From assembly GCA_900478215.1 (NCBI GenBank), contig LS483478.1, positions 2,108,001 through 2,172,000 on the forward strand: 64,000 nucleotides of DNA, written 5' to 3'. Under the pieces are notes generated by a model, which ran no database searches, had not been told where the DNA came from, and was given only the letters and a program-made list of their open reading frames with translations. Positions within the stretch are counted from its first letter, which is position 1, and every line of letters starts with the position of its first letter. The translations under genes and the position numbers were made by a program. Origin of the DNA: Salmonella enterica subsp. houtenae serovar Houten. GTDB taxonomy: Bacteria > Pseudomonadota > Gammaproteobacteria > Enterobacterales > Enterobacteriaceae. Below are positions 45,137 to 54,420 of the stretch, one piece after another.

Positions 45137-46336
45137 TCAGACGGTCTGGTCAGACAGTAATAATGGCATCACGTTTTGGCGATATTCTTCCGCTACGTTA
45201 AGATCCTGGCGGATAATTTTTTGCGCCGCCCTGGTGAACTGTTGCGCGGCGTGCCGTAGGTCAAGACGGTTGGCGCGATCGATACCGGCAAGAACATCGG
45301 ACTCAATAATTGTCTCGCCGTGCAGCGCGCCCAGAATGGCGCCGCTCATCACGCCGATAGAGTCGGTGTCGCGACCGGAGTTAACCGAATCCTCCACCGC
45401 GTCGCGAAACGTGCCTTCACGCAGCAGACAAAAAGCTAATGCCATGGGTAACTCTTCAATCGACATCAGGCGTGAAGGCTGGTAGGCCATTGTCGGTACG
45501 CCTGCTTTTTCCGGGCGATGCATCAGGTCATCGCCCATCGGCGAGAAGGGCAGCAATGCCTCATGCAGAGCGTCGACGACATGGTGATAGTCCCACGTTT
45601 GTCCACGGTAACGTCGGGCGACGTCAAGGGTGGCTATGATAGCCTGCCGAGTGCCGTCTTTTGCCAGCTTCAGTGCGATATCAATGATGCCGTCAATACC
45701 GATCCCCGGAATACATGCGGCGGAAACACAGGCGGCAAAGACGCCGGCGGCTTCCAGCCCATAGCTCTGCTGGTGCCCTTGGGCAAAGTTGATGGCTTCC
45801 TGGTAGGCGGCTTCAGGGTGGCAAGCATTAATCATGCCGATGGGTGCGGCATACATGGCCGCCCCACAGTTGACCATATTGCCAACGCCGCCCTGACGAG
45901 GATCGCAGGCCGCCAGTTGCAGGCGATGGAAGATCCATTTTTCCGGATAAAATAGACGCTCAATGATCAACGCGTCTCGATCTAACTCCGGCACCCAGCG
46001 AGGTTCCCAGGCAATCTTACGCACAAACGCCTCCGCCATATCCCAGGCGTCAATATGGCGGCCTAGTTCATCGTAGACCTCCATCAGGCACAGGGTCATC
46101 AGCGTATCGTCGGTAATGATGCCGTTACCGCGAATGCGATTATTGCGTCGTGTGGACGGTTCGTCCATGCGGTGCCAGCGTTGATCGAGAGAGGTTACCC
46201 GACCATATTGTTCTGCGATTTGTCGGGCTGAGAGCTTTTCAACCGGTCCGCCCAGCGCATCGCCGAACGCGACGCCGTACAGCATACCCAAAACCCGGGA
46301 AGCGAAAGATAAATTAGGGGATCTTGTTGAATTCAT
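45137..46336 (-). CDS. ADP-ribosylglycohydrolase-family protein
   Basis: 399 residues. The family's Mg-binding motifs are visible: GVAFGDALGGPVEKL near the N-terminus, GIITDDTLMTLC, and GRDTDSIGVMSGAILGALHG. Members cleave N-glycosidic ADP-ribose links, but many bacterial ones act on small ribosides. Here it sits inside a sugar ABC operon and overlaps the binding-protein gene by four bases (ATGA), so a catabolic role on the imported compound is more likely than protein de-ADP-ribosylation. That is inference. Confidence 0.9.
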   Translation of the reverse strand: MNSTRSPNLSFASRVLGMLYGVAFGDALGGPVEKLSARQIAEQYGRVTSLDQRWHRMDEPSTRRNNRIRGNGIITDDTLMTLCLMEVYDELGRHIDAWDMAEAFVRKIAWEPRWVPELDRDALIIERLFYPEKWIFHRLQLAACDPRQGGVGNMVNCGAAMYAAPIGMINACHPEAAYQEAINFAQGHQQSYGLEAAGVFAACVSAACIPGIGIDGIIDIALKLAKDGTRQAIIATLDVARRYRGQTWDYHHVVDALHEALLPFSPMGDDLMHRPEKAGVPTMAYQPSRLMSIEELPMALAFCLLREGTFRDAVEDSVNSGRDTDSIGVMSGAILGALHGETIIESDVLAGIDRANRLDLRHAAQQFTRAAQKIIRQDLNVAEEYRQNVMPLLLSDQTV

Positions 46337-47745
46337 TCCAGTTTTTCCTGTGCATATTCAGTCATGGCAGTACCGCCAGCGGCTTTCCAGGCACTGACAT
46401 ACTGTTCCCACATGTCAAATGACGCTTTGCCTGAGACAAACTTGTACGTCCATTCGTTATAAATATTGCTAGTTGAATCAATCGCGGCAGCAAACGTCGA
46501 CGGATAGATAAAGGCATTGTCTGCGGTAAAATATCGTTGTGAGTTAGCGATATAGCGCAGCATTGCCGGTGTGCGCCATTCCACGGGCGGCGTCCAGTTT
46601 GCCGCTTCCATAAAGCGAGGATACCAGGCGTTAATTTTCGGCATCACCTTTAGCGTCTCGCCTTCGCGAACGTAATGTGTACCTTCAAATCCCATACGAT
46701 CCATCATTTGTCCTTCGGGGCTGGCCAGAAAGTCGAGCAAAATCATGACTTCCTTTTTATGTTTTGAGAGGGCAGACATCGCAAAACCGCGCGTTTCCAT
46801 TGAGACATCGACCGCAGCCAGCCCTTGCCCCGCAAGGCCTTCTGGCGGGTCGAGTAAAATAAGCGAAGCGTCAGGGTGAAGCTGACGCATTTTTTCCTGA
46901 TAAACGCCGACGTTGCCTGACGACGTCACGGAAACCACGCCGACTTTGCCGGTATAAAACTCATCCTCTTTTAGTTCCCAATTGGTAGTGATGTACTGAG
47001 ACGACAGCAGACCCTGCTGATACAGTGAGTGATAAAATGTGAGTTTCTCTCGCTCCTGCGGGCTTATCTGCGCGTTGGTCCAACGGCCCTGGTCATCCTT
47101 TAGCCAGGTGGCGTGAATGCCGAACGCGGGGTTGAAAATGCCGTCAAGATCCCGTAAATCTTTTTCGGAGGTGATCCCCCAGGTGTCTGCTTTTCCGTTG
47201 CTGTTATAGTCACCGCGCTGGACGGCGTTAAAAAGCTTTACGTAATCATCGACGGTTTTTGGCGATGCCGTAAAACCACTCTTTGCTAGCCAGTCCTCAC
47301 GAATTACTGGCTGCCTCGCGCGCAGTGGAAAGACATAAAGCAGGGTCGGGTGATTTTGCAGGCGCAGAGTGTTGTGCGGCCATAGCGCCGCCTTCAGGTA
47401 ACGCGTTTGCGCAATCCAGGGGCGCCAGTCTTCCAGAATATCCTGTTCGACCATTTTCTGGTCGCTGCCGTGGAAATAGATAAGATCGGGAATGGTGCCG
47501 GACAGCAGCATCACGTTCAGCACGTCGGAATAGCCGGAGGACGAGAGATTCACGATTTCAATCTTAATATCGTGTCCCTGACGCGCCAGCGCCTGTTCTA
47601 TACGCTGAATATGCGCCATATCTTCGCGGTTGGTGGTCAGTAAATCTTTCTGTACTACCCGGATCGTGACTGGTTCCGCCAGAACGGACTGGCATAATAA
47701 CAGGCCGCCAGTTAGCACACTGGCGAAGGTATTCATTAGTTTCAT
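46333..47745 (-). CDS. Periplasmic sugar-binding protein of ABC transporter (type 1 SBP)
   Basis: About 470 residues from the ATG at 47745 (AGGAG 8 bases upstream; an ATG two codons earlier has poor spacing). Signal peptide MKLMNTFASVLTGGLLLCQS ending at VLA/EP; the Cys is not in a lipobox. The rest is an extracellular solute-binding domain of the LplA/aldouronate-transporter size class. It defines the specificity of the system; ligand unknown. Confidence 0.9.
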   Translation of the reverse strand: MKLMNTFASVLTGGLLLCQSVLAEPVTIRVVQKDLLTTNREDMAHIQRIEQALARQGHDIKIEIVNLSSSGYSDVLNVMLLSGTIPDLIYFHGSDQKMVEQDILEDWRPWIAQTRYLKAALWPHNTLRLQNHPTLLYVFPLRARQPVIREDWLAKSGFTASPKTVDDYVKLFNAVQRGDYNSNGKADTWGITSEKDLRDLDGIFNPAFGIHATWLKDDQGRWTNAQISPQEREKLTFYHSLYQQGLLSSQYITTNWELKEDEFYTGKVGVVSVTSSGNVGVYQEKMRQLHPDASLILLDPPEGLAGQGLAAVDVSMETRGFAMSALSKHKKEVMILLDFLASPEGQMMDRMGFEGTHYVREGETLKVMPKINAWYPRFMEAANWTPPVEWRTPAMLRYIANSQRYFTADNAFIYPSTFAAAIDSTSNIYNEWTYKFVSGKASFDMWEQYVSAWKAAGGTAMTEYAQEKLE

Positions 47746-47760
47746 TGTCATCGCTCCTGG

Positions 47761-48660
47761 TTAACCTTTCACTGCGCCGGACATGGTGCCTTTGGTGAAG
47801 AAACGCAAAATAATAGGGTAGATGGCGATGAGCGGGGCGATGGTCAGGGTGATCATGCCGGCCTTGAGCGCCTTAATACTGATTTGGCTGGCATCGGTAT
47901 AGGTAGACATGCTTTCGACGCCGACCATGGATAACTTATCGCCCTCCACCACAAATTGACGCAGCACGACCTGCAACGGCCATTTGTCAGGATCATTGAG
48001 GTAGATCATCGCCCGGAAAAACTCATTCCAGTGAAGTACCAGATAAAACAGCGTAATCATGGCGATAGAGGACTTAGCGACGGGCAGAATGACGAACCAC
48101 AACGTCTGGAAAGGATTTGCGCCGTCAAGCTCGGCGGCCTCCAACAGCTCTTGCGGAATTTCCTCGAACAGCCGGATAAGGATAATCAAATACCAGGCGA
48201 ACACGGCGCGGTAAAGAATAACGGACCAGTAGCTGTTCAGCAGCCCCAGTTTTTTCATTACCAGAAAATCCGGAATGATGCCGGAATCAAAAACGATCGT
48301 GAAAAGCACGAACATAAACAACCAGCGGCGTCCCGGGAGACGTTTTTGCGCCAGCGCCCAGGCCAGTAGCGTAGTCAACACTACATTAATGACCGTGCCG
48401 ACCACGGTGATCAGCATGGCATTACCGAAACCACGCAGAACGGCTTCGTTGTTCAGCAATAACTTCCAGACGTCCAGCGAGAAACCCTGGGGAATGACTT
48501 CCAGGCCGCTCATACCCGGTACTTTCTCCGGGCTGGAGAAGGATATCGCCACCAGGTTCAGAATAGGCTGTAACGTCACCACGACCAGCAGAAACAGCAC
48601 GGAGAGAATGAGAACATACTCAACGCGTTCAAAGGGAGTGCTTCGTGAAGATATACGCAT
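47761..48660 (-). CDS. Carbohydrate ABC transporter permease (YtcP type)
   Basis: 299 residues, six membrane helices, and the permease EAA-loop (EAAELDGANPFQTLWFVILPV). Its start overlaps by one base the end of the other permease gene (48660). Closest in style to the LplC/YtcP subunits of Gram-positive oligosaccharide importers. Confidence 0.93.
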   Translation of the reverse strand: MRISSRSTPFERVEYVLILSVLFLLVVVTLQPILNLVAISFSSPEKVPGMSGLEVIPQGFSLDVWKLLLNNEAVLRGFGNAMLITVVGTVINVVLTTLLAWALAQKRLPGRRWLFMFVLFTIVFDSGIIPDFLVMKKLGLLNSYWSVILYRAVFAWYLIILIRLFEEIPQELLEAAELDGANPFQTLWFVILPVAKSSIAMITLFYLVLHWNEFFRAMIYLNDPDKWPLQVVLRQFVVEGDKLSMVGVESMSTYTDASQISIKALKAGMITLTIAPLIAIYPIILRFFTKGTMSGAVKG

Positions 48661-49637
48661 TACCAGACTCCTTTGCCTGTCAGACGCTTAGAGACGGTGT
48701 GAGCGAGCACGATAAGAATCATACCTATCACGCCTTTGAATAAACCTGCGGCGGTCGCCAGCGAGAATTCGCCTGTGCGCAGGCCCATGCGATAAACGTA
48801 GGTATCAATAATATCTATCTGACTGTTTACCACGTCGTTCGTCATATTAAAGACCTGATCAAATCCCTGACTTAAAAATAACCCGACGTTGAGAATGAAT
48901 AGTGTGGCGATGGTTGGTGCAATACCCGGCAGGGTAACGTGCCATATTTTGCGCCAGCGACCCGCGCCATCCATTTCCGCCGCTTCATAGAGTTGGGGAT
49001 CGATAGCGAATATCGCCGCCATATAGAGCAGTGAATCCCAACCGGCGCTACGCCACATTTCGGTGAACACCAGTACCCAGCGAATAGAACCGCTGTCGGT
49101 CATAAATGGGACGGGGTCATACCCCATTGCCTTAATAATGTCATTCACGGCGCCATCAACAGGTGACAGTGTCGCGATGGCAATGCTGGCGATGACGACC
49201 CATGACAAATAGTGCGGTAAATAAATAACAGACTGTACAAATTTACGATAACCGGATGAGCGAACTTCATTGAGCAGCAATGCGACCAGAATTGGCACCG
49301 GGAAAATAAAAACCAGCTTCATTACACCAAGAATGATGGTGTTTTGTATTACCTGCCAGAAAACGGGTGATGACATTAGTGTCGCGAAATATTGCATCCC
49401 GACCCAAATATTAGGCGGAATAATTCTGTATTGCTCAAAGGCAATTTTCGCTTCCCAGATAGGTAAATAGTGCCAGATAAAAAAATAGATTACACCGGGT
49501 AAGGCCATAATATAAAACGGCCACCATCGCCGCAGCTTTTGCAAAAATACTGCTGAGCGGGACATCATGTATGGTCGCGGAGAATTACCGCTTAATAGTA
49601 TCCGCTCGGTTGATTTTGTTGTTGCCAAAACTTTCAT
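48660..49637 (-). CDS. Carbohydrate ABC transporter permease (LplB type)
   Basis: 325 residues from the ATG at 49637 (GGGAG 8 bases upstream); upstream in-frame sequence back to 49697 lacks a good start. Six membrane helices and the EAA-loop YEAAEMDGAGRWRKIWHVTL. It forms the channel with the YtcP-like partner. Confidence 0.92.
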   Translation of the reverse strand: MKVLATTKSTERILLSGNSPRPYMMSRSAVFLQKLRRWWPFYIMALPGVIYFFIWHYLPIWEAKIAFEQYRIIPPNIWVGMQYFATLMSSPVFWQVIQNTIILGVMKLVFIFPVPILVALLLNEVRSSGYRKFVQSVIYLPHYLSWVVIASIAIATLSPVDGAVNDIIKAMGYDPVPFMTDSGSIRWVLVFTEMWRSAGWDSLLYMAAIFAIDPQLYEAAEMDGAGRWRKIWHVTLPGIAPTIATLFILNVGLFLSQGFDQVFNMTNDVVNSQIDIIDTYVYRMGLRTGEFSLATAAGLFKGVIGMILIVLAHTVSKRLTGKGVW

Positions 49638-49733
49638 CGAACATACTCCCATCGCGTTAATGGTTGTCGTAGGTGAAATATAAAACCTGCATAACAAATA
49701 AAAATTCAGGTAAATGAAACTAAAATGTAAATG

Positions 49734-50972
49734 CTAGTTTTTTTCAGTCATAATGGTGATGTGTCCATATTGCGCCAGACGGGTCAGTACGTCTTTGTAT
49801 TCCGGCATATTCGAGGCGCCTTCTTTCTCAACGGCCAGCGAGGCAAATGCGCAGGCAAATTTTACCGCCTGTAAAATTGACTGACCTTTTGCCATGGCGG
49901 CGGTATATGCGCCGTTGAACGCATCGCCAGCGCCCGTTGTATCGACGCACAGCGCCTTTAGCGCCGGAACATGCGTAAACTCGTGACCGTCGTAGATGAG
50001 CGCCCCTTTTGCGCCCATCGTGATGATAACCTGTCCTACGCCTTTGGCTTTGATGGCTTTGGCTGCCGTTTTAGCGCTGCTAATATCCGTAACCTGGATA
50101 CCTGAAAGTAACGATGCTTCAGTCTCATTGGGCGTCAGGAAATCGACATTTTGCAGGCAATTAATGACATGTGGCGAATAAGGCGCCGGGTCTAATACCA
50201 CTTTAGTACCGCAACGCCGGGCAATTTCGATCGCTCTGAAGGTGGCCGGGAGATTATTTTCCAACTGCGTTAAAAATACATCCGAGCTCCTGACTTCAGA
50301 GGTGATAGCTTCAACCTCATCGGCGGTAATCGATTGATTCGCGCCAGGGCTGATGGCTATCATATTTTCACCATCGCTTTGGCAAACATAAATTAACGCT
50401 GTACCGGTTTTTGACTGCTTATCCTGATACAGCATAAAACTGTCAATGTCAGAGGATGAAAGATGTTCATAAGCTAACTGGCTAAATTGATCGTTGCCGA
50501 CTTTTCCGACAAAATGCGTTTTGACATGACATTTGCTGACTGCCAGCGCCTGATTTGCGCCTTTACCGCCAGGGCCAATAACTGTATTTTCTGAAAAAAT
50601 AGATTCACCACTTTGTGGGAAACGATCCACATTAGCAATAATGTCAACATTAAATGAACCCAGAATACAAACTTTACCTTTCATCTTCCGCCCTTTATGT
50701 TGGGATTTGACTGTTTTTTTTGACGGAGGATTGTCAAAAAAATGCATAATATTGGTATCTAAATTATTGACCGATTGAGTATGGAAAATGCGGCGTTTAA
50801 TAATGGCGCCGCCGTGGCAGCGCTCAATACACCCTTCGCGAGAAAGGGTATTAAGGTCGCTACGGATTGTTTCTTTTGTCACACCAAAAAGTTTGGCGAG
50901 GTGATTCACCGTCGCGCGCTCATACCGGTTAAGCCAGGTCAGTATTGCATAATGCCGTTCTTTGTTGAGCAT
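49734..50972 (-). CDS. Fused DeoR-type HTH and PfkB-family (ribokinase-like) kinase
   Basis: 412 residues. Residues about 1-60 are a DeoR winged helix (YERATVNHLAKLFGVTKETI, RSDLNTLSREGCIERCHGGA). A linker of about 35 residues follows, then a complete PfkB kinase (about 98-405): substrate motif GGKGANQALAV and the anion-hole/catalytic motif DTTGAGDAFNGAY. A DeoR protein normally has a sugar-phosphate sensor there, so a kinase domain in its place is odd. As first gene of the operon it likely both phosphorylates the imported sugar or nucleoside and controls transcription. Confidence 0.92.
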   Translation of the reverse strand: MLNKERHYAILTWLNRYERATVNHLAKLFGVTKETIRSDLNTLSREGCIERCHGGAIIKRRIFHTQSVNNLDTNIMHFFDNPPSKKTVKSQHKGRKMKGKVCILGSFNVDIIANVDRFPQSGESIFSENTVIGPGGKGANQALAVSKCHVKTHFVGKVGNDQFSQLAYEHLSSSDIDSFMLYQDKQSKTGTALIYVCQSDGENMIAISPGANQSITADEVEAITSEVRSSDVFLTQLENNLPATFRAIEIARRCGTKVVLDPAPYSPHVINCLQNVDFLTPNETEASLLSGIQVTDISSAKTAAKAIKAKGVGQVIITMGAKGALIYDGHEFTHVPALKALCVDTTGAGDAFNGAYTAAMAKGQSILQAVKFACAFASLAVEKEGASNMPEYKDVLTRLAQYGHITIMTEKN

Positions 50973-51027
50973 AATGTTACCTCTGATGGTTATATTATTG
51001 TTTTATTTTTGTTAATGCGTTGAGGTT

Positions 51028-51066
51028 GTTCACATATCGTTCACGAAAGCAAAAAGAAACGGAAAT
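51028..51066. promoter_or_regulatory. Candidate operator of the DeoR-kinase operon
   Basis: Upstream of the operon GTTCAC occurs at 51028-51033 and 51039-51044, an 11-base period (one helical turn), followed at once by a run of GAAA motifs (CGAAAGCAAAAAGAAACGGA). DeoR-family proteins often bind such phased direct repeats. Prediction by eye only; the rest of 50973-51250 is AT-rich and shows no gene. Confidence 0.35.
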
Positions 51067-51250
51067 ATAGTTTGCTATTTTTGTTTAATATCAACAGGTT
51101 GAGTGATTATTTATATGATGAAAAAGCGGGCGAAACAAAAGGAGGGGGGTGTCACAGCGAACATCTGTTGACATATCGAGAGGGAACGAAGAGAGAATCG
51201 TATATCGGTTGCCGGGGAACTGACGGCAACCGTGTTATATAATCTGGCCG

Positions 51251-51964
51251 TCAGGCGCCGAAGCCGCCATCGATGGTGTGCATCGCGCCGGTGACGAAAG
51301 AGGCTTCCGGGCCAGCAAGCCATGCCACCATTCCTGCCACTTCTTCAGGTCTCCCGTGTCGTTTGATGGCCATGAAACTGTGCATCAGCTCTTTCATTGG
51401 GCCATCTTCCGGATTGATGTCGGTATCAGTGGGGCCTGGCTGCACAATGTTTATCGTAATCCCGCGGGGGCCAAAATCACGGGCTAAGCCGCGCGCCAGT
51501 CCCTGCAGGGCTGATTTACTGGCGGCGTACGCGGCCATTCCCGGTACGGGCATCCGATCGCCATTCACGGAACCGATAATAATAATGCGTCCGCCTTCCG
51601 GCATGTTGCGGGCTGCTTCGACTGACGCATGGTAAGGCGCATGGATATTAATGCGGAACAAACGATCTATCGCATCGCTATCTTGTTCCAGCGCATCGCC
51701 GAAGAGAGCAACGCCCGCATTGACTACCAGAATATCCAGCGGTCCGTACTCACGCACGAGGCTGATGACGGCATCACGATCGGCGCTATCCGTCTGGATG
51801 GCGGTGCTTCCGGTTTCCCCCGCCAGTTTTTCGGCGGCTTCACGCGATCCGGCGTAGCTGAAAACGACCGATGCGCCGTCAGCGCTAAAGCGTCGTACAA
51901 TAGCCGCGCCGATACCACGACTTCCCCCTAAAACCAGTACAGATTTGTTGCGAAATAGCGTCAT
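51251..51964 (-). CDS. Short-chain dehydrogenase/reductase
   Basis: 237 residues, classical SDR. Cofactor site VLGGSRGIGAAIV, NAGVA, Ser in IIGSVNGDR, Tyr-X3-Lys in AAYAASKSALQ. Similar in organisation to the TetR-controlled bdcA-bdcR type of pair. Divergent from a TetR gene with a palindrome between the two. Substrate unknown. Confidence 0.92.
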   Translation of the reverse strand: MTLFRNKSVLVLGGSRGIGAAIVRRFSADGASVVFSYAGSREAAEKLAGETGSTAIQTDSADRDAVISLVREYGPLDILVVNAGVALFGDALEQDSDAIDRLFRINIHAPYHASVEAARNMPEGGRIIIIGSVNGDRMPVPGMAAYAASKSALQGLARGLARDFGPRGITINIVQPGPTDTDINPEDGPMKELMHSFMAIKRHGRPEEVAGMVAWLAGPEASFVTGAMHTIDGGFGA

Positions 51965-51980
51965 TAGGATGGCCTTTATG

Positions 51981-52004
51981 ATATTGTAGTAGCCACTACA
52001 ATAT
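51981..52004. promoter_or_regulatory. TetR operator 1 between SDR and TetR genes
   Basis: ATATTGTAGT (51981-51990), AGCC, ACTACAATAT (51995-52004): a perfect 10-bp inverted repeat with a 4-base spacer, 17 bases from the SDR start. The core TGTAGT-N4-ACTACA recurs at 52035-52050. Confidence 0.8.
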
Positions 52005-52034
52005 GCGTAATGAAATCATGCCGTCAAGGAGTTA

Positions 52035-52050
52035 TGTAGTAATGACTACA
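52035..52050. promoter_or_regulatory. TetR operator 2, overlapping the TetR start codon
   Basis: TGTAGT (52035-52040), AATG, ACTACA (52045-52050). Same half-sites and spacer as operator 1. The spacer contains the start codon of the regulator, so binding would block its own transcription. Confidence 0.72.
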
Positions 52051-52632
52051 AAACATAGCCGAACGCCGGGGCGTCCTCGCCAGTTCGATTCGGCGCAAGC
52101 CATTGAAACCGCGCAACACTTATTTCATTCGCGCGGTTACGACGCGGTGAGCGTAGCGGATCTGACAAAAGCATTCGGGATCAATCCTCCCAGTTTCTAT
52201 GCGGCGTTTGGCAGCAAGCTGGGGCTGTATACTCGCGTATTAAATCGTTACAGGATGACCGACGCGATTCCGTTCGAGGCGCTTCTGCGTCACGATCGCC
52301 CGACCGCGAAGTGCCTTATCGATGTGCTGATGGATGCTGCGAGACGTTACGTTGCCGATCCTGATGCCACCGGATGTCTGGTCCTGGAGGGCGCCCATTG
52401 TAACGATAAACCGGCACGAGACGCTGCCTGCGAGTTGTACATCGCTGCTGAAAACCGGATTCGTACTTATGTCGCCATGCGGCATCCGCAAGAGGCTGAC
52501 CGGATGACGGACTTTATGGGGACGCTGATGGCGGGACTTTCCGCCAAGGCTCGGGCGGGGTATAACCTGGAGCGTCTTCAGGAGACCGTACTTTTGGCAG
52601 GGGAGGTGCTGGAGCGGCGATTACCGGACTAA
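52042..52632 (+). CDS. TetR-family transcriptional regulator
   Basis: 196 residues from the ATG at 52042, with AAGGAG 10 bases upstream; an open frame starts earlier at 52003 inside operator 1 but has no ribosome site. N-terminal HTH (VSVADLTKAFGINPPSFYAA) and a C-terminal ligand domain. Expected to repress the divergent SDR and itself through the two palindromes. Confidence 0.92.
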   Translation: MTTKHSRTPGRPRQFDSAQAIETAQHLFHSRGYDAVSVADLTKAFGINPPSFYAAFGSKLGLYTRVLNRYRMTDAIPFEALLRHDRPTAKCLIDVLMDAARRYVADPDATGCLVLEGAHCNDKPARDAACELYIAAENRIRTYVAMRHPQEADRMTDFMGTLMAGLSAKARAGYNLERLQETVLLAGEVLERRLPD

Positions 52633-52757
52633 CTCAGCACGTCAGAAAACCTGAGCCAATGATATATGGGCAAAACAGCAATAGCCCTAATTATCCATCC
52701 CGCCGCTGAGGTATTCGGTAAAGTACATAAAAAATAGAGGTGTCAGGGAAACGAGAA

Positions 52758-52994
52758 ATGCAAAAATGTATTCTTATCACGGTACTTAGCTTATCAGCGT
52801 TGATGCTGACCGGATGTACAACGACCTATACCATGACGACCCGGACGGGAGAGGTTATTGAAACGCAGGGTAAACCGGAGGTTGACGCCACAACCGGAAT
52901 GACGAAATACGCTGATGCTTATGGTTATCATCGCGTCATTAAAACCAGTGAAATAGTGCAGACGGCAGAAGGAGCATCGAAGCTGGAGTGGTAA
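52758..52994 (+). CDS. YgdI/YgdR-family small lipoprotein
   Basis: 78 residues from the ATG at 52758. Signal peptide with lipobox LTGC, so an acylated Cys starts the mature protein. The body (YTMTTRTGEVIETQGKPEVD, then TGMTKYADAYGYHRVIKTSE) is the SH3-like YgdI/YgdR (DUF903) domain. Function unknown. A strong terminator follows at 53082. Confidence 0.9.
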   Translation: MQKCILITVLSLSALMLTGCTTTYTMTTRTGEVIETQGKPEVDATTGMTKYADAYGYHRVIKTSEIVQTAEGASKLEW

Positions 52995-53081
52995 TGTGCC
53001 AAAGGTGTGAATTTTACAATCGGCTCGGTATTAATCTACTGTAGAACATATATAACAGCATCACTACAGGCATAACAAACG

Positions 53082-53115
53082 CCGGAAACAGGTATAAGGC
53101 CTGTTTCCGGTTTTG
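53082..53115 (+). terminator. Rho-independent terminator after the YgdI-like gene
   Basis: CCGGAAACAGG (53082-53092) pairs perfectly with CCTGTTTCCGG (53100-53110), followed by TTTTG. Confidence 0.88.
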
Positions 53116-53270
53116 TATGACCGCAGGTTATTGTTTAACTGTTTATTTCGACACTCTGTTTTATTTAATCATCACTTATTTTAATGGGCGATACCACGTA
53201 TTTTATTAGTTTAGTAAAAAAAGATTATCATTTCAAATGAAATAATGGGGTGGAGTAATATTAAGTACTA

Positions 53271-54128
53271 TTATAGTACAGGGACATAATAATAAAGATC
53301 GATAATGGATTCATTATTTTTTGGTTTTTGTTCTGATGCTAAATGAAAGTATTCAATATCTTCTCCATCCCTCCTGATCAGATTCAGTTTTGGCAAGGTA
53401 CACATATATATTGTGTTAGAAAATTGTTGATATTTCTCCTTGTGGCCAACAAAACGGAATTTTGCATATTTCCCGCCTTTTATTACTTTGGACATAGGTA
53501 TCCTCCCTCCGTCGAAAGAATTATGTTCTATGCCAAAGAAACTGCTTACGGCGATGACCTGGTCTTTGGCATTATCCGGTTTAAAAGATGAGAGACAATA
53601 CACACTTTCGTTCCACGTTCTGAGGGTCTCATGAATAATTTTCCATTTAATAGGCGACGCTTTTTTAGGGAGATCATTTGTTGAGATCTGATGAGAGGTT
53701 TGAAAGCCGAAAATTTCTTTTGATGTAAGCTGACAAACCTCGAACTGATAATGCTCATCATTATCAAGCCAGTAGGGAGGCCGTAGATTTCTTAGATCCC
53801 AGAAATCTGTCTTGCGGTAATTATTTGGATTGACGCCAAAGCTTTTTTTGAATTCTCGACTATAAGACTGCACTGAATCAAATCCCATTCTAAAAGCGAT
53901 ATCTGTAACCGACTGAGAGGTCAGTTTCAGCAGCGTAGCGCTTCTGCTTAACTTGCGTTGTCTGATGTATTTACCGATAGATACACCGCATTTTTCTTTA
54001 AAAAAATCCTGCAAACTCCTTCGTGAATAACCTGTTATAACAACCAATTTTTCAATATCAATCCTTTCTTCAAGATTTTTTTCTATTTGCTCTAATACTG
54101 AATTTATTATGGCTTTTTTCATCATCAT
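53271..54128 (-). CDS. AraC-family regulator (Rob/MarA-like N-terminal HTH)
   Basis: 285 residues. The double-HTH is at the N-terminus (LEERIDIEKLVVITGYSRRS, FRMGFDSVQSYSREFKKSFG), and a C-terminal region of about 170 residues resembles the GyrI-like domain arrangement of Rob. AT-rich gene, next to the zir locus and divergent from zirU across 292 AT-rich bases, so it may regulate zir; that is inference. Confidence 0.88.
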   Translation of the reverse strand: MMMKKAIINSVLEQIEKNLEERIDIEKLVVITGYSRRSLQDFFKEKCGVSIGKYIRQRKLSRSATLLKLTSQSVTDIAFRMGFDSVQSYSREFKKSFGVNPNNYRKTDFWDLRNLRPPYWLDNDEHYQFEVCQLTSKEIFGFQTSHQISTNDLPKKASPIKWKIIHETLRTWNESVYCLSSFKPDNAKDQVIAVSSFFGIEHNSFDGGRIPMSKVIKGGKYAKFRFVGHKEKYQQFSNTIYMCTLPKLNLIRRDGEDIEYFHLASEQKPKNNESIIDLYYYVPVL

Positions 54129-54420
54129 TCCTCTTAGTCGAAGCCTGAAATATAATTTTTAATGTATGTGACATACTGTGTTATTAAACCAAGGGGTTTG
54201 TTAGCTTTTCTGGCAAAACAATAAAGATTTAAATAGCTTGACGTTTCTAAACAAACTTTACACTTCGGAATTAGTTTTTGCCAGTAAAGCTAAGTAGTTG
54301 GCTGGATGAATGGCATAATTCCACAGGCAGTTAGAATGGTTACAACAACCCTGACTGTTATAGTCCATGAAGTTATAAATTTCGTAACATTTTCTAAATT
54401 TTTTATAAAAGGGATTTGTT

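Noticed and set aside
45137..46336. Antitoxin of a DarTG-like ADP-ribosylation toxin pair
   Set aside because: No ADP-ribosyltransferase gene is adjacent; the neighbours are a sugar importer and kinase.
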